The notes beneath the pieces were generated by a model, which saw nothing but the letters and a program-made list of their open reading frames with translations, had not been told where the DNA came from and searched no databases. The position numbers were made by a program, and so were the translations under genes. Source: Streptomyces ficellus (GTDB lineage Bacteria; Actinomycetota; Actinomycetes; Streptomycetales; Streptomycetaceae). Taken from it: a DNA stretch of 64,000 nucleotides. Below are positions 35,992 through 44,402 of this stretch, piece after piece (position 1 is the first letter of the stretch; every line of letters begins with the position of its first letter). The stretch covers positions 1-64,000 of the forward strand of contig NZ_JAUEPL010000035.1 in NCBI RefSeq assembly GCF_030406405.1, in the 5' to 3' direction.

Positions 35992-36242
35992 GTGGCCAGA
36001 CCCGACTTCTGCAGTTCCTGCATGAGGGCCGTGACGTCCTGCTCCGCGCGGGCCCGGTCGATGTCGAACTCCGTGACGAGCGCGTCGACGGCCGCCGCCT
36101 CGTCGCCGCCTTCCAGGAGGGTCTTCACCACCAGGGTGCCGGTGGGGTTGAGCTCCCAGTAGTTTCCGCTGCGCTGGTCCAGCAGGACTGTGCCGTAGTC
36201 GGTCTCCGCGGTGGAGACATCGGGGCCGAACCGCAATGCCAT
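35988..36242 (-). CDS. Lasso peptide RiPP recognition element (B1, PqqD-like)
   Basis: An 84-residue PqqD-like protein that binds the leader and delivers it to B2 and the cyclase. Seen: YGTVLLDQRSGNYWELNPTGTLVVKTLLEGGDEAAAVDALVTEFD, with the G.YW.LN.TG signature, then DVTALMQELQKSGL. ATG 36242 lies 28 bp after the cyclase stop. The ATGA overlap with B2 indicates translational coupling. Confidence 0.93.
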   Translation of the reverse strand: MALRFGPDVSTAETDYGTVLLDQRSGNYWELNPTGTLVVKTLLEGGDEAAAVDALVTEFDIDRARAEQDVTALMQELQKSGLAT

Positions 36243-36270
36243 GGTGTGACTGCCTTTCTCCGGTGGCGGG

Positions 36271-38109
36271 CTAGGGAATGCGGCTGGAGGAAAGACCGCG
36301 CAGCCAGACTTCGGCGGCGATGGTCGAGTAGAGGATGGCGTCGCGCAGCCCGGGGGTGGAGGGTCGCTGGGCCAGGCGGCGCAGCGCGTTCCCGTCAACG
36401 AGGCCGAGCTGCTCCAGCCGGGACTCTTTCCACAGCGCCAGCAGGTCGGCGCGGTGCCGGCGCAGTCCGTCTGCGGCGTCCATGGAAGCGGCGGCCTTGT
36501 TGGTGCGCTGCAGACACGTCTCCGGCACGATGCCCCGCATGGCCGCCGTGAGAAGTGGCTTGTACTGCCAGGGCGACACGCGCTCGCTCGGCCGGACGGC
36601 GAGGCATGCCTCGATGACGCGGTCGTCCAGGAACGGCGAGGCCATCGGTACACCGGCTCGCGCCGCCATGCGGTCCCACTGGCGGATGATGCGGGTACAG
36701 GAGCGGATCGCCTCCAGGTCGGCGTGCATGCCGCGGTCCGGGTGAAGCGGCCTGGCCGTCGCGGCCGCCTCGCGCAGCGCCCGCTGCGCCATCCGTTCTG
36801 CGTCGGGGGTGACCCAGTCGAAGAGGCGTGGGGGCATGCCCCATCCGAGGCTGGTGGTGACGGTGGGGGGGACCGGGTCACGCAGGTGACCGCTGGAGTC
36901 GGCGAGCCACTTACCGTACGGCCGTGAGTCGGCCAGCGCGCGGACCGTGGCGCCCAGGGGCCACTGCCACAGGGCCCGGAAACCGCGCAGTTGCCGCAGC
37001 GCGAACAGCGGACGCGTGCGCGCCAGTCGGTGGTAGTACGCCTCGGAGCACCACGCCACGTGGTCACCGCCGATGCCGGTCAGGTGCAGCCGGCTGCCCC
37101 GCTCCGCCATGCCCGGCAGATGGTGCAACACCCGCGAACGGTCCATGACGCCGATCGTGGGCTCGTCCAGCAAGTCGTCGATGGAGAGGAGATCGTCATA
37201 CACCAGCGGCGAGGCATCCGCGTCCCACACCACATGCTCCACGTCCGGCAGATGCTTCGCCGCCTGCTCGGCCCAGTACAGATCGGTGTCCGCCGGATCC
37301 CGCCCCGGCCACGTACTGGCCACCACGTGCGCGGTGGAGCGGTCGGCCAGGAAGCAGATGGACGTGGAATCCAGGCCACCGGACAGGTCGCAGCTGACCA
37401 CGCCGCCCGCGCCGGTGCGGGCGCTAACCGCCTCGGTGAGGGCCTCGCGGACCAACGGGACACCGTCGGCAAGCGTGCGGACCGGCTCAGGCGGTGTCCA
37501 CCACCGCGAGTGGCGTACGGTCCGCCCGTCCGCCGCGACGATCAGCGCGTCGTGCGGAGGCACCGCCGTGACGTCACGCCAGAGGGACGCCTCGAAAAGC
37601 GGATAGGGGACCGGCCACAGCAGCCGCACCGCCAGTTGCTCTTCATCCAGCTCGGAGCCGACCGCGTTGGCGAGTACGTCGGCGCGGGTGGCGGCCACCC
37701 GCACGCCGTCCACGATGGTATGGAAGACCAGCCGGAGTCCGGACGCGGTGCCCTGCACCCTGAGGCCGCCGTCGAGCGCGGCGACGAGGTGGAAGCTCCC
37801 GGGCAGCGACCGGGCCAGTGCGTCGATTTCGGCGAGATCGCGCAACCGCGCTGCGCGCCGCTGCAGTTCGGTGGCGTCGATCGGGCAGCAGCCGACGACA
37901 GCCAGGGCCGCACGGCCGGCCCGCGCGATGATGATCTCCTGGTCGTTCCACTGCCCAACCAACCAGGGCCGACCTGAGGCATGGGTGAGGGTTCGTGCTC
38001 CGGGGCGGGCGAAGGAGCGGGCCACGGCGGCCGCGTCCTCGCGGTCGGTGAATACCGCGAAGTGCGCGTCGCCGGGGCCCGTCCCCGCACTTGCGTGCAG
38101 TTCAGTCAT
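36271..38109 (-). CDS. Lasso cyclase (C protein, asparagine-synthetase-like)
   Basis: A 612-residue asparagine-synthetase homologue that adenylates the Asp side chain of the core and forms the isopeptide ring. The ATP-pyrophosphatase motif is SCDLSGGLDSTSICFLA (about residue 240). Further blocks are HLTGIGGDHVAW, RIIRQWDRMAARAGVPMASPFLDDRVIEACLAV and the C-terminal W-Y-K region (SPWQYKPLLTAAMRGIVPE). The N-terminal glutaminase-like domain starts MTELHA, so the usual catalytic Cys2 is absent, as is normal for lasso cyclases. It starts 26 bp after the precursor gene. Confidence 0.93.
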   Translation of the reverse strand: MTELHASAGTGPGDAHFAVFTDREDAAAVARSFARPGARTLTHASGRPWLVGQWNDQEIIIARAGRAALAVVGCCPIDATELQRRAARLRDLAEIDALARSLPGSFHLVAALDGGLRVQGTASGLRLVFHTIVDGVRVAATRADVLANAVGSELDEEQLAVRLLWPVPYPLFEASLWRDVTAVPPHDALIVAADGRTVRHSRWWTPPEPVRTLADGVPLVREALTEAVSARTGAGGVVSCDLSGGLDSTSICFLADRSTAHVVASTWPGRDPADTDLYWAEQAAKHLPDVEHVVWDADASPLVYDDLLSIDDLLDEPTIGVMDRSRVLHHLPGMAERGSRLHLTGIGGDHVAWCSEAYYHRLARTRPLFALRQLRGFRALWQWPLGATVRALADSRPYGKWLADSSGHLRDPVPPTVTTSLGWGMPPRLFDWVTPDAERMAQRALREAAATARPLHPDRGMHADLEAIRSCTRIIRQWDRMAARAGVPMASPFLDDRVIEACLAVRPSERVSPWQYKPLLTAAMRGIVPETCLQRTNKAAASMDAADGLRRHRADLLALWKESRLEQLGLVDGNALRRLAQRPSTPGLRDAILYSTIAAEVWLRGLSSSRIP

Positions 38110-38135
38110 GACGTCAGGTCAGGAACCGTCGGTCG

Positions 38136-38246
38136 TCAGTTCTTGCTCAGGAGGAGCCGGTCGTTGCCGGAGGTCTGCAGGAGCCCGGTCTTCTTGCGGA
38201 ACGTCCCGAGCCGGACCAGCGCCGGCGCTTCGTAAGCCTTCTTCAT
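38136..38246 (-). CDS. Lasso peptide precursor, citrulassin family
   Basis: A 36-residue precursor starting at ATG 38246 after GAGGAG. The leader contains the Y-x2-P-x-L-x3-G-x-F recognition motif (YEAPALVRLGTF) and ends KKTG, with the required Thr at position -2. The predicted core is LLQTSGNDRLLLSKN (15 residues), giving an 8-membered-ring lasso with Leu1 linked to Asp8. The N-D-R-L-x-L-S-K-N half matches the citrulassin family (citrulassin A core LLGLAGNDRLVLSKN). There Arg9 is turned into citrulline by a deiminase encoded elsewhere; none is seen in this window. Confidence 0.9.
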   Translation of the reverse strand: MKKAYEAPALVRLGTFRKKTGLLQTSGNDRLLLSKN

Positions 38247-39023
38247 GACATCTCCTCACGTACAGGATTCACGACCACTTCCCTGGCCGACGGCGCACGG
38301 GGGCCCGATGCGCTGTCGGCCTGCCTAGGGCTCATCTGGAACCCGGGCGGAAGAGCGGACGCGGCACCTAGCTATGTGCATAACCAGATGGCATGACAAG
38401 GGTGCGAGCAATAAATAAGACAATATGCAAAGTTCACATAGGGTCGGCCGCTCGCGCTCACACTTTCCGGATTAGTCAAAAACTGCACAACATAAGACAG
38501 GCGTGCGCGTATGTTCGAGAAAACGTTCCGACCTGCGCATCGACAGCCCTCCGCTGGTCCGGTCGCGGAGAGGGGGGCGTCACCAGTCGCACGGAGCCGC
38601 CGGGGCGCGCTCGGCTCTCGCGGTCGCGCTACCCTCCTGCCTGAATGGCTGGGATGCTTCCCTGGTGCGGTAGCCCTCGCGCATCAGTGATCAACTCCCC
38701 GTGACCCGTTCTGGGCTGCCGCCGTACCGAGCTGACGGTTCAGCGGCCGAGGAGGCGCTTGAGCCACTCGCGACCACTTGCGTTGCGGATTGACCTCATG
38801 AGCGAAGTCGCGCCCACAGAATGAACGTTCACCGTATCTTCATAGTGCCTGGTGGTCGTAGAATCGCCACGCTTCGGCACCCGTCCCACGTGCTGGCGAT
38901 GGGCAGGTGGTCATCGCGCACATGACGGGCCGGTTCTTCGGAACTGCAGGAGGCCGACAAGATGACCCTGTTTTGTATCCGGACGTCCCCACCGCTCGCC
39001 CCGCGTATCAGCGCAGGTGACAC
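38247..39023. promoter_or_regulatory. Gene-free region upstream of the lasso operon
   Basis: No gene is recognised in 777 bp. The part 38390-38530 is clearly richer in A/T than its surroundings (for example gcaataaataagacaatatgc). It lies 150-280 bp upstream of the precursor start, so it may hold the lasso promoter and regulator sites or mark foreign DNA. The distal part leads to the cold-shock gene on the plus strand. Confidence 0.4.
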
Positions 39024-39239
39024 ATGCCCCATGGCCAGGTGCGGTGGTTCGATCCGCAAAAAGGCATCGGTGCGATCCAACCTGATAGCGGTGGCCCCCC
39101 AGTCACCGTCGAGCGCAACGCAGTGGACTGCGAATGGGCCCTGAGGGAGGGCCCAAGGGTCGAGTTCGATCTCTGTCTGGACGAGAACGGCCTTTGGGCC
39201 AACAACGTCGATCCAAAGCCTGACCTGCAGGGGCTTTGA
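39024..39239 (+). CDS. Cold-shock domain protein, divergent
   Basis: A 71-residue single cold-shock domain: GQVRWFDPQKGIGAIQPDSGG, then VTVERNAVDCEWALREGPRVEFDL, then NGLWANNVDP. RNP1 is KGIGAI instead of KGFGFI, and RNP2 is VTVER instead of VFVH. Several RNA-stacking aromatics are therefore missing, although Trp/Phe in WF are kept. Typical streptomycete cold-shock proteins are 67-70 residues. It may bind nucleic acid weakly or serve another role. It belongs to the stress-type cargo of the island. Confidence 0.7.
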   Translation: MPHGQVRWFDPQKGIGAIQPDSGGPPVTVERNAVDCEWALREGPRVEFDLCLDENGLWANNVDPKPDLQGL

Positions 39240-39339
39240 TGAGCAGTTCGCCCAGGGAGCTGTATCGACACTCGTGGTCCTCGCTGCTCTCCCCAGCGCG
39301 GACCACCGCACATGACGGGGCCGGCCCGAACTCCACGTG

Positions 39340-39722
39340 AGCGGACCGGCAGAAGGAGGGTCCAAGAGCGCGGAGGCTACGCCGCCCGGCAAGAGGCGGT
39401 TCGAGCGGTGCACAGCGTGCTCGATGTCCTGGGAGCGCACCTCTTGGGAGATGACCGTACGGATCTTGCACGCCTGCTGCCGCGGCAGTGCGCTCCGTTG
39501 CTCATCGACGGAACGCCGGCCAGCGGTTCACTTGACGCCTTGGGGCTTCGTCGACGCTGTGGCGGCACGCGAGGAGATAGACGCGGCGGCGGCTCGCCGT
39601 GCTGTTACCGCGGTGCTTGCCACCCTTGCGCAGGTGGCCGACGACGCCCTGCTGGCGCCGTATTCCGACGCAGCTGCCGCCGGGGCATGCCGGACTGTTC
39701 GGCCGTATGGATCCGGCGTGAA
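39340..39722 (+). pseudogene. DUF2267 gene, frameshifted paralogue
   Basis: Frame one reads RVQERGGYAARQEAVRAVHSVLDVLGAHLLGDDRTDLARLLPRQCAPLL. Near 39535 it shifts, and the neighbouring frame continues FVDAVAAREEIDAAAARRAVTAVLATLAQVADDALL. Together they match the intact DUF2267 protein at 32208-32600 along its length, including RLLPRQC. A second shift near the end alters the tail. The start is not preserved. It is a broken duplicate about 7 kb from its relative. Confidence 0.65.
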
Positions 39723-39807
39723 CCTCCCCGACCGTGTGCGGCACTCCGTCTGCGGGCAACGGAGGGTGTGCAGACAGGAACCGTGGCGCCAGGGGGCACC
39801 GAAGACG

Positions 39808-40242
39808 TCATGCCTGCGTCAGACGCCCGATCTCTTGCGGGGGCAAGCCGGTCAGCTGGGCGATCCGGGGTGCCGGGATGCCCGCGGTCAGCGCGCGGTG
39901 GACGAGGGCTTCCCAGTCCTGCGTCGTCTCGCGGAACTCCAGGAGCTCGGCCTCCAAGTCCGTGACGGACTGGGGTGCGCACTCCTGCTGGACCCGCAGT
40001 GCTTCTTCTTCGCTCAGGGGCACAGGCAGGCGCTCGGCATCCTCAGGGATGAGCACCTCCGACCCGGAGGGAAGAATCCGGACCTGCTCAGAAGCGGCCG
40101 AGACGGCGTGGGCCTGCAGCCACCCGCGTACGGCTGGTGTTTCCGCGCACTCCAGCGGGCCGACAGCGGCCAGGGCGGCCCCCAGCAGCGGATGCCGGTC
40201 AGGAAGCAAGAAGAGGTGAGCGTCATCGGCCATCGCGGGCAT
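39808..40242 (-). CDS. Hypothetical protein, 144 aa
   Basis: A soluble acidic protein: MADDAHLFLLPDRHPLLGAALAAVG, then CAETPAVRGWLQAHAVSAASEQVRILPSGSEVLIPEDAERLPVPLSEEEALRVQQE, ending in a short helix-turn-helix-like segment (ALTAGIPAPRIAQLTGLPPQEIGRL). Codon bias is strong and the frame intact. I do not recognise a functional family with certainty. The C-terminal segment resembles sigma-region-4-like helices and could bind DNA. The start is at ATG 40242 or 40233. Confidence 0.6.
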   Translation of the reverse strand: MPAMADDAHLFLLPDRHPLLGAALAAVGPLECAETPAVRGWLQAHAVSAASEQVRILPSGSEVLIPEDAERLPVPLSEEEALRVQQECAPQSVTDLEAELLEFRETTQDWEALVHRALTAGIPAPRIAQLTGLPPQEIGRLTQA

Positions 40243-40394
40243 CGCCTTCTCGATCGGACATCAGCGGCGCACTGATGCTAGCGCCCCTCTACGGCCAGAC
40301 GGCCTCGACCGTCATCGCGAGCACCACCTCCGTATCGGGGCCAAGTACACCCTCGTGGGCGAGCCTGTCTGCCAGGCTGTCGGCCAGGCGCACA

Positions 40395-40808
40395 ATGGGA
40401 TTCCTCAGAACCGCCGAACACGTGATGGAGCGATGGACAACAGTCCTGTGGAGCTGCCTGGCTCCCGCTGCACAGCAGCAGCGAGAGGTGCTCGCCATGC
40501 TCCTGCGGCAGTGTGACGACAACGCCCTGATCCTTGGCCGGCAGCGAGTCGTGGCACCCAACGCGTTCGTCATTGAGCTGCGTCCGGAGACCCACCGGCA
40601 GCTCTCGTCCCATGTTGCACCGGTGGAGTCGATCCTCGCGAACCAGGTACGCCGTCACGCCGCCGAACATGGATACACCTTCGTCGGCCCAGTCGCCGTC
40701 GACCTTTGTCCAGCCGAAGACGCTACGAGTGCTCGGTTCCGCATCCGGAGCAGGATCGCTCCAGCGGAGAGGCGGTCGTACCCCCGCGCTCCTGCGACGC
40801 GGTGGTGA
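40395..40808 (+). CDS. Stand-alone DUF3662 (FhaA N-terminal-like) protein
   Basis: About 137 residues from ATG 40395; in-frame ATG 40275 is a less likely start. GFLRTAEHVMERWTTVLWSCL, LLRQCDDNALILGRQRVVAPNAFVIELRPETHRQLS and VRRHAAEHGYTFVGPVAVDL correspond to DUF3662, the N-terminal domain of the FHA protein FhaA. There is no FHA domain after it; the protein ends soon after the domain in Arg/Pro-rich residues. In FhaA this domain precedes a phosphothreonine-binding module linked to cell-wall regulation. A free domain might compete with it, which is speculation. Confidence 0.6.
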   Translation: MGFLRTAEHVMERWTTVLWSCLAPAAQQQREVLAMLLRQCDDNALILGRQRVVAPNAFVIELRPETHRQLSSHVAPVESILANQVRRHAAEHGYTFVGPVAVDLCPAEDATSARFRIRSRIAPAERRSYPRAPATRW

Positions 40809-40838
40809 GCAGGGCTCCTGACGCGAAGCGTGGCGCGG

Positions 40839-41759
40839 TCAGTGGGGGGTGAGCATGCCCTTGCGCAGTCGTGCCAGGGTCTGGGAGAGCAGGCGCGAGA
40901 CGTGCATCTGGGAGATGCCGAGGCGTTCGCCGATCTGCGACTGAGAGTTCCTCGACGAATCGCAGGTGCAGGATCTTCTTGTCGCGGTGGCTGAGTCGGG
41001 CACGAGCGGGGCGAGGCTGTGCAAGTCCTCCACGAGCTCCATAGCCGGGTCCTCGGCTCCGATGAAGTTGGCCAGCGCAGCTTCACCGTCTTCGTGGTCG
41101 CCATTGATGGCGACGTCGAGGGACGTGGAGTTGTACCCGTTCGCGGCCAGACGGGCTCCGATGACCTCGTCCTCGGTGAGGTTCATCAGCGCGGCCAGCT
41201 CGCTGACCGTCGGCGCACGGCCGAGTCGCGTGCTTAGTTCGTCCGTGGCCTTGGCCAGTTCGAGGCGTGCCTCTTGCAGGCGACGGGGCACGTGTACGGC
41301 CCATGAGGTGTCACGGAGGAACCGCTTGATCTCACCGATGATGTACGGCACGGCGAACGTGACGAACTGGACGTCGCGGGACAGCTCGAACCGGTCGATG
41401 GCCTTGATCAGTCCGATCATGCCCACCTGGACGACGTCCTCCATGTCGTCGCAGCGATGGCGGAACCGTCTGGCCGCGTAGCGGACCAGGGACATGTTCA
41501 TCTCGATCAGCGTGTTGCGCGCGTACTGATACTCGGGCGTGCCCTCTTCCAGCACCGTGAGCTGATCGAAGAAGTGCTTCGACAGCGCACGAGCGTCCTT
41601 CGGGGTGAGCCCTCCCGGATCCCCCACCAGTGGCATGTCGGACATGGGCAGCGAGGAGCTGCTGGCCGAGACGGCCGAGGAGCTGATCGACGCCGGGTAC
41701 CCGCGAGTGTGCTGGACTGCGCGGATGTAGCGCTTTGCGTTTCCGCGGATCGAACGCAT
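40839..41759 (-). CDS. SigB/SigF-family stress sigma factor with altered region 4
   Basis: A 306-residue sigma factor. Regions 2-3 are intact: EYQYARNTLIEMNMSLVRYAARRFRHRCDDMEDVVQVGMIGLIKAIDRFEL, then FVTFAVPYIIGEIKRFLRDTSWAVHVPRRLQEARLELAKATDEL. In region 4 the frame reads LAPLVPDSATATRRSCTCDSSRNSQSQIGERLGISQMHVSRLL. Another frame supplies the expected LSHRDKKILHLRFVEELS at the same spot. Two compensating single-base indels therefore replace about 20 residues, while the helix-turn-helix (IGERLGISQMHVSRLLSQ) is kept. It is transcribed away from an RsbW-like ATPase gene, a possible partner. Confidence 0.75.
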   Translation of the reverse strand: MRSIRGNAKRYIRAVQHTRGYPASISSSAVSASSSSLPMSDMPLVGDPGGLTPKDARALSKHFFDQLTVLEEGTPEYQYARNTLIEMNMSLVRYAARRFRHRCDDMEDVVQVGMIGLIKAIDRFELSRDVQFVTFAVPYIIGEIKRFLRDTSWAVHVPRRLQEARLELAKATDELSTRLGRAPTVSELAALMNLTEDEVIGARLAANGYNSTSLDVAINGDHEDGEAALANFIGAEDPAMELVEDLHSLAPLVPDSATATRRSCTCDSSRNSQSQIGERLGISQMHVSRLLSQTLARLRKGMLTPH

Positions 41760-41947
41760 TGCTGACAGTCCGGCAGGCCACTCAGGACGCCGGGGCCGCC
41801 CTGGCGCTGGCCGCGATTTCAGGACGGCTGCAGTCCCTGCTGAGCATGGTCGGCGCAGAGATGAACTTCAACATCGCCCCTGCCGTGGAACAGGCACGGC
41901 TCCTGCTTGCCGAACCCGCCAACAACAGTGAAGCCGAACCCGCCTAG
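41735..41947 (+). CDS. Possible small protein, 70 aa
   Basis: A short frame overlapping the start of the sigma gene on the other strand. It contains VRQATQDAGAALALAAISGRLQSLLSMVGAEMNFNIAPAVEQARLLLAEPANN, helical and with plausible codon bias. No family is recognised and no clear ribosome binding site is seen. It could be the remnant of a larger gene. Confidence 0.3.
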   Translation: MRFRGSNALLTVRQATQDAGAALALAAISGRLQSLLSMVGAEMNFNIAPAVEQARLLLAEPANNSEAEPA

Positions 41948-42141
41948 CCTGCCGCACCCGGCGGTTTCACCCGGCCGCACTCAAGCTGACAGCTGGTCCC
42001 GCCGACGAGCCCCGGCGACGGCCAAACGGGCCGCACTCGCCCTCTATCCACCCCTGATCCGGCTCGACCTCTGATATCGGGACCTTTGCGGGGAAGGCGT
42101 ACCAGCAGCACCACCAACCACCGGCCGCCTGCCTCGGGGGG

Positions 42142-42555
42142 ATGACGTTGATGACCGTTCGCGTGCAGCGCTGCATCGACTTGGATGAAGCCTTGGACGC
42201 TCCCGCCCGGGCCCGCCGAATCGCCACCGACTTCCTGACCGAAGCCGAACGCGCGTGCGGAGGCCCGGTCAGCCCCGCGGTGACCGACGCAGTACTGTTG
42301 GTGACCAGCGAACTGGTCACCAACGCCGTTCGACACGCCCCAGGGCCATGCACTCTGCGCCTCAACCTGTACGACGAGAGCGTGCTGGTGAAGTCAGCGA
42401 CACCAGCGCCAGCCCCCCGCGACCCCGCGCCCCGGACATTACCGGGGCGCGGGGGTGGGTGGGGCTGGACACTGATCGCCAGGGTGGCCAACGAGGTACG
42501 CGTCACGCCCGGGCCCGGCGGCGGGAAGACGGTGCTCGCCCGCCTTCCCTGGTGA
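42142..42555 (+). CDS. RsbW-like anti-sigma/ATP-binding protein, frame-disturbed
   Basis: A 137-residue HATPase of the kind that regulates SigB/F-type sigma factors. The N-box VLLVTSELVTNAVRHAPGPCTLRL is intact. The ATP-lid half should contain a VSDTS...P.P element. The in-frame sequence reads LVKSATPAPAPRDPAPRTLPG, while the +1 frame reads EVSDTSASPPRPRAPDITG over the same bases. After GWGW the original frame resumes with LIARVANEVRVTPGPGGGKTVLARLPW. This is a second case of two compensating indels, and ATP binding may be damaged. Confidence 0.7.
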   Translation: MTLMTVRVQRCIDLDEALDAPARARRIATDFLTEAERACGGPVSPAVTDAVLLVTSELVTNAVRHAPGPCTLRLNLYDESVLVKSATPAPAPRDPAPRTLPGRGGGWGWTLIARVANEVRVTPGPGGGKTVLARLPW

Positions 42556-42851
42556 TCTCGGGCCACGGGCGACAAGAGGTTCACGTTCGGACTGCGGATG
42601 GTGGCATGCACAGGCCATCTGCGTGAGTAGGCGCAGGCTCGTGTTTCCGAAAGACGATGGCGAATGATGCGCCGGTGCCTTTCCCAGAGTTTGGGGTCGA
42701 GTGTGACGGGGACCTGGGGCGGGCGAACTGCTGCGGGCTCCTGCTGAGGCGCTTGCGGCGCTGTGCGCCCAGTCCGCCGCCGTTGCCGACCATGTTCCTC
42801 CCAACGAGTTACCCGACGTATGACGGCGGTCGGTCGGGGCAGGCGAGCTTT

Positions 42852-43088
42852 ATGGCCGACCTTGGAGAACTTCTGCAGGTAACCATGCGCCGTCGTCACA
42901 TGACCCCTCAGGCTCTCGCGGAGCGGACCGGCATTCGCACCCCGCGTATCAGGGTCTTTGCGCAAGACGGCGCCCAGGGACCTATTCTTCCCACCGAGAA
43001 GGAACTGGCGGAACTCGCCGCAGCTTTGCGGCTGCCGCTGGCCGATGTCCTTGACGCCGCCCGCACTCCGGCCGGGACGATGGCCTGA
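42852..43088 (+). CDS. XRE-type helix-turn-helix protein, 78 aa
   Basis: A small Cro/CI-like regulator: MADLGELLQVTMRRRHMTPQALAERTGI, then a disturbed recognition-helix region RTPRIRVFAQDGAQGPILPTEKELAELAAALRLPLADVLDAA. Normal members read S...TI.R...G....P at the third helix; here TPRIRVFAQDG is a fair match. It has no sensor domain. The small membrane-protein gene starts 20 bp downstream and may be cotranscribed. Confidence 0.6.
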   Translation: MADLGELLQVTMRRRHMTPQALAERTGIRTPRIRVFAQDGAQGPILPTEKELAELAAALRLPLADVLDAARTPAGTMA

Positions 43089-43108
43089 CACCGGCACCCA
43101 TCGCGGCG

Positions 43109-43225
43109 GTGATCGCGGTCTTGTTGCCCGTCGTCTTTTTAGGACTGATGCTGGCGCTGGACCACTACGAGGAACATCTGTTCAATGCCCGTCGCGCCCG
43201 GCACCGCCGCCTTCGCGCCGGCTGA
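43109..43225 (+). CDS. Very small single-pass membrane protein, 38 aa, TTA codon
   Basis: A GTG at 43109 opens a 38-residue frame with one hydrophobic helix (VIAVLLPVVFLGLMLALDHY) and a basic cytosolic tail (EEHLFNARRARHRRLRAG), ending in TGA. The helix/DHYEE/basic-tail pattern is a common layout in Streptomyces mini-proteins. It contains one TTA leucine codon, so translation would depend on the bldA tRNA. In-frame non-ATG codons further upstream could extend it. Function is unknown. Confidence 0.45.
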   Translation: MIAVLLPVVFLGLMLALDHYEEHLFNARRARHRRLRAG

Positions 43226-44402
43226 CACGTCCGTACGTCGGCGACCCCAAAGCCACCGGGGCTGAATCGACTTCGGCGCGTTAGCCCGGTATGACGCCGC
43301 GTCCACCGTTGAGTTGCTTAGGCTGATTGCCCTGATTCCGCTGCACCCGCACCGCACCAAGGGCCCTGGCGTCCTGGATGCCACCCCAGACCAGCCTGTC
43401 GGCCGCTTGCCCGAACCCTGCGACGCCGAGGACGCCACCGGGGCCGCCCCGCGGGGGGACTGCCTGCCAGCTCCGACGGACGGAAGCAACCGGTGACCTT
43501 GTGGCGGCAGGTCCTGGCAGCGCTTTGCGACGACAGCCTCGACGACGCGACACGCGAACACATCATCGCCCGTGGTGCCGCCCAGCTCGCCATCCGCCTC
43601 GCGCCACAGGGCGTGCAACCCCCTACGCCACGCCCGCTCCCGGGCGTGAACCCCGCTGAGCCGATCAGCGTTAAGCGGCGTTGCCGCCACCACGGCGATG
43701 CCGCCGGTCCCCGCCATCGGTGTCCAGGGAGACGGCAGCACAGCGGTTTCCCGCCCTCAGCTCGAACCTATCCTCGCTGATCTCGCGGGAGGGTGGGAGA
43801 GCGCCGGTCGCCTCGTGCCTGGCCGGCACGACGAGGAATGAGTCATCCGTGCCCGCCGCTACCCCTGGCCCCGATGGGCCGCTGACAAAGGCGATGAACC
43901 CGGGGCGGGTCACGACCTTCCTCACCGCCGCGAGGGATCGGTAGAAGGGGTGCGACCCTGCCGCCGGGCGGGGAGGCGGAGCCGCCGACCGCACTGGCCA
44001 GTCCATAACCACGTGCACATGTCGCCCTCCTCAACGCCCACCAAAGCCGGAAGGACACGGCTACCTCGGCGCCATCACCGGGAATCACGACGCCATCGTG
44101 CAGATGGAGGATTCCACCCAGCGCACTGTCCTCGCGACTACGTTCACGGGGTACGTGAGGTCGATTGTTGGTCCGGGTGTGCCGTTAACAGATGCGAGGT
44201 GAGTCGTACGCTGCAGCTCGTACCCCCCCGCCTTCGGCTCGAACCGCTGCGGGCTGTGATCCGTCCTCGCGCTCGCTTGGCCGTGCTGAGGGGGATGAGC
44301 CGATCGTTGACGGCCGATCAGTCGATCCGTGTGGCGTTTTGCGCATGAAGACGCCCTGCCGACCGAGTCGTAGGGCCGACAGGGCGGGCGGGGCCGGGTG
44401 GC
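43226..44402. other. Decayed region, only fragments
   Basis: No complete gene is convincing in about 1.2 kb. Fragments with protein-like composition are FGALARYDAASTVELLRLIALIP (from about 43280, no start), a GTG at 43493 opening TLWRQVLAALCDDSLDDATREHIIARGAAQLA in a GTGA overlap with it, and GHGYLGAITGNHDAIVQMEDSTQRTVLATTF near 44060-44150. They look like pieces of several lost genes. Confidence 0.4.
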
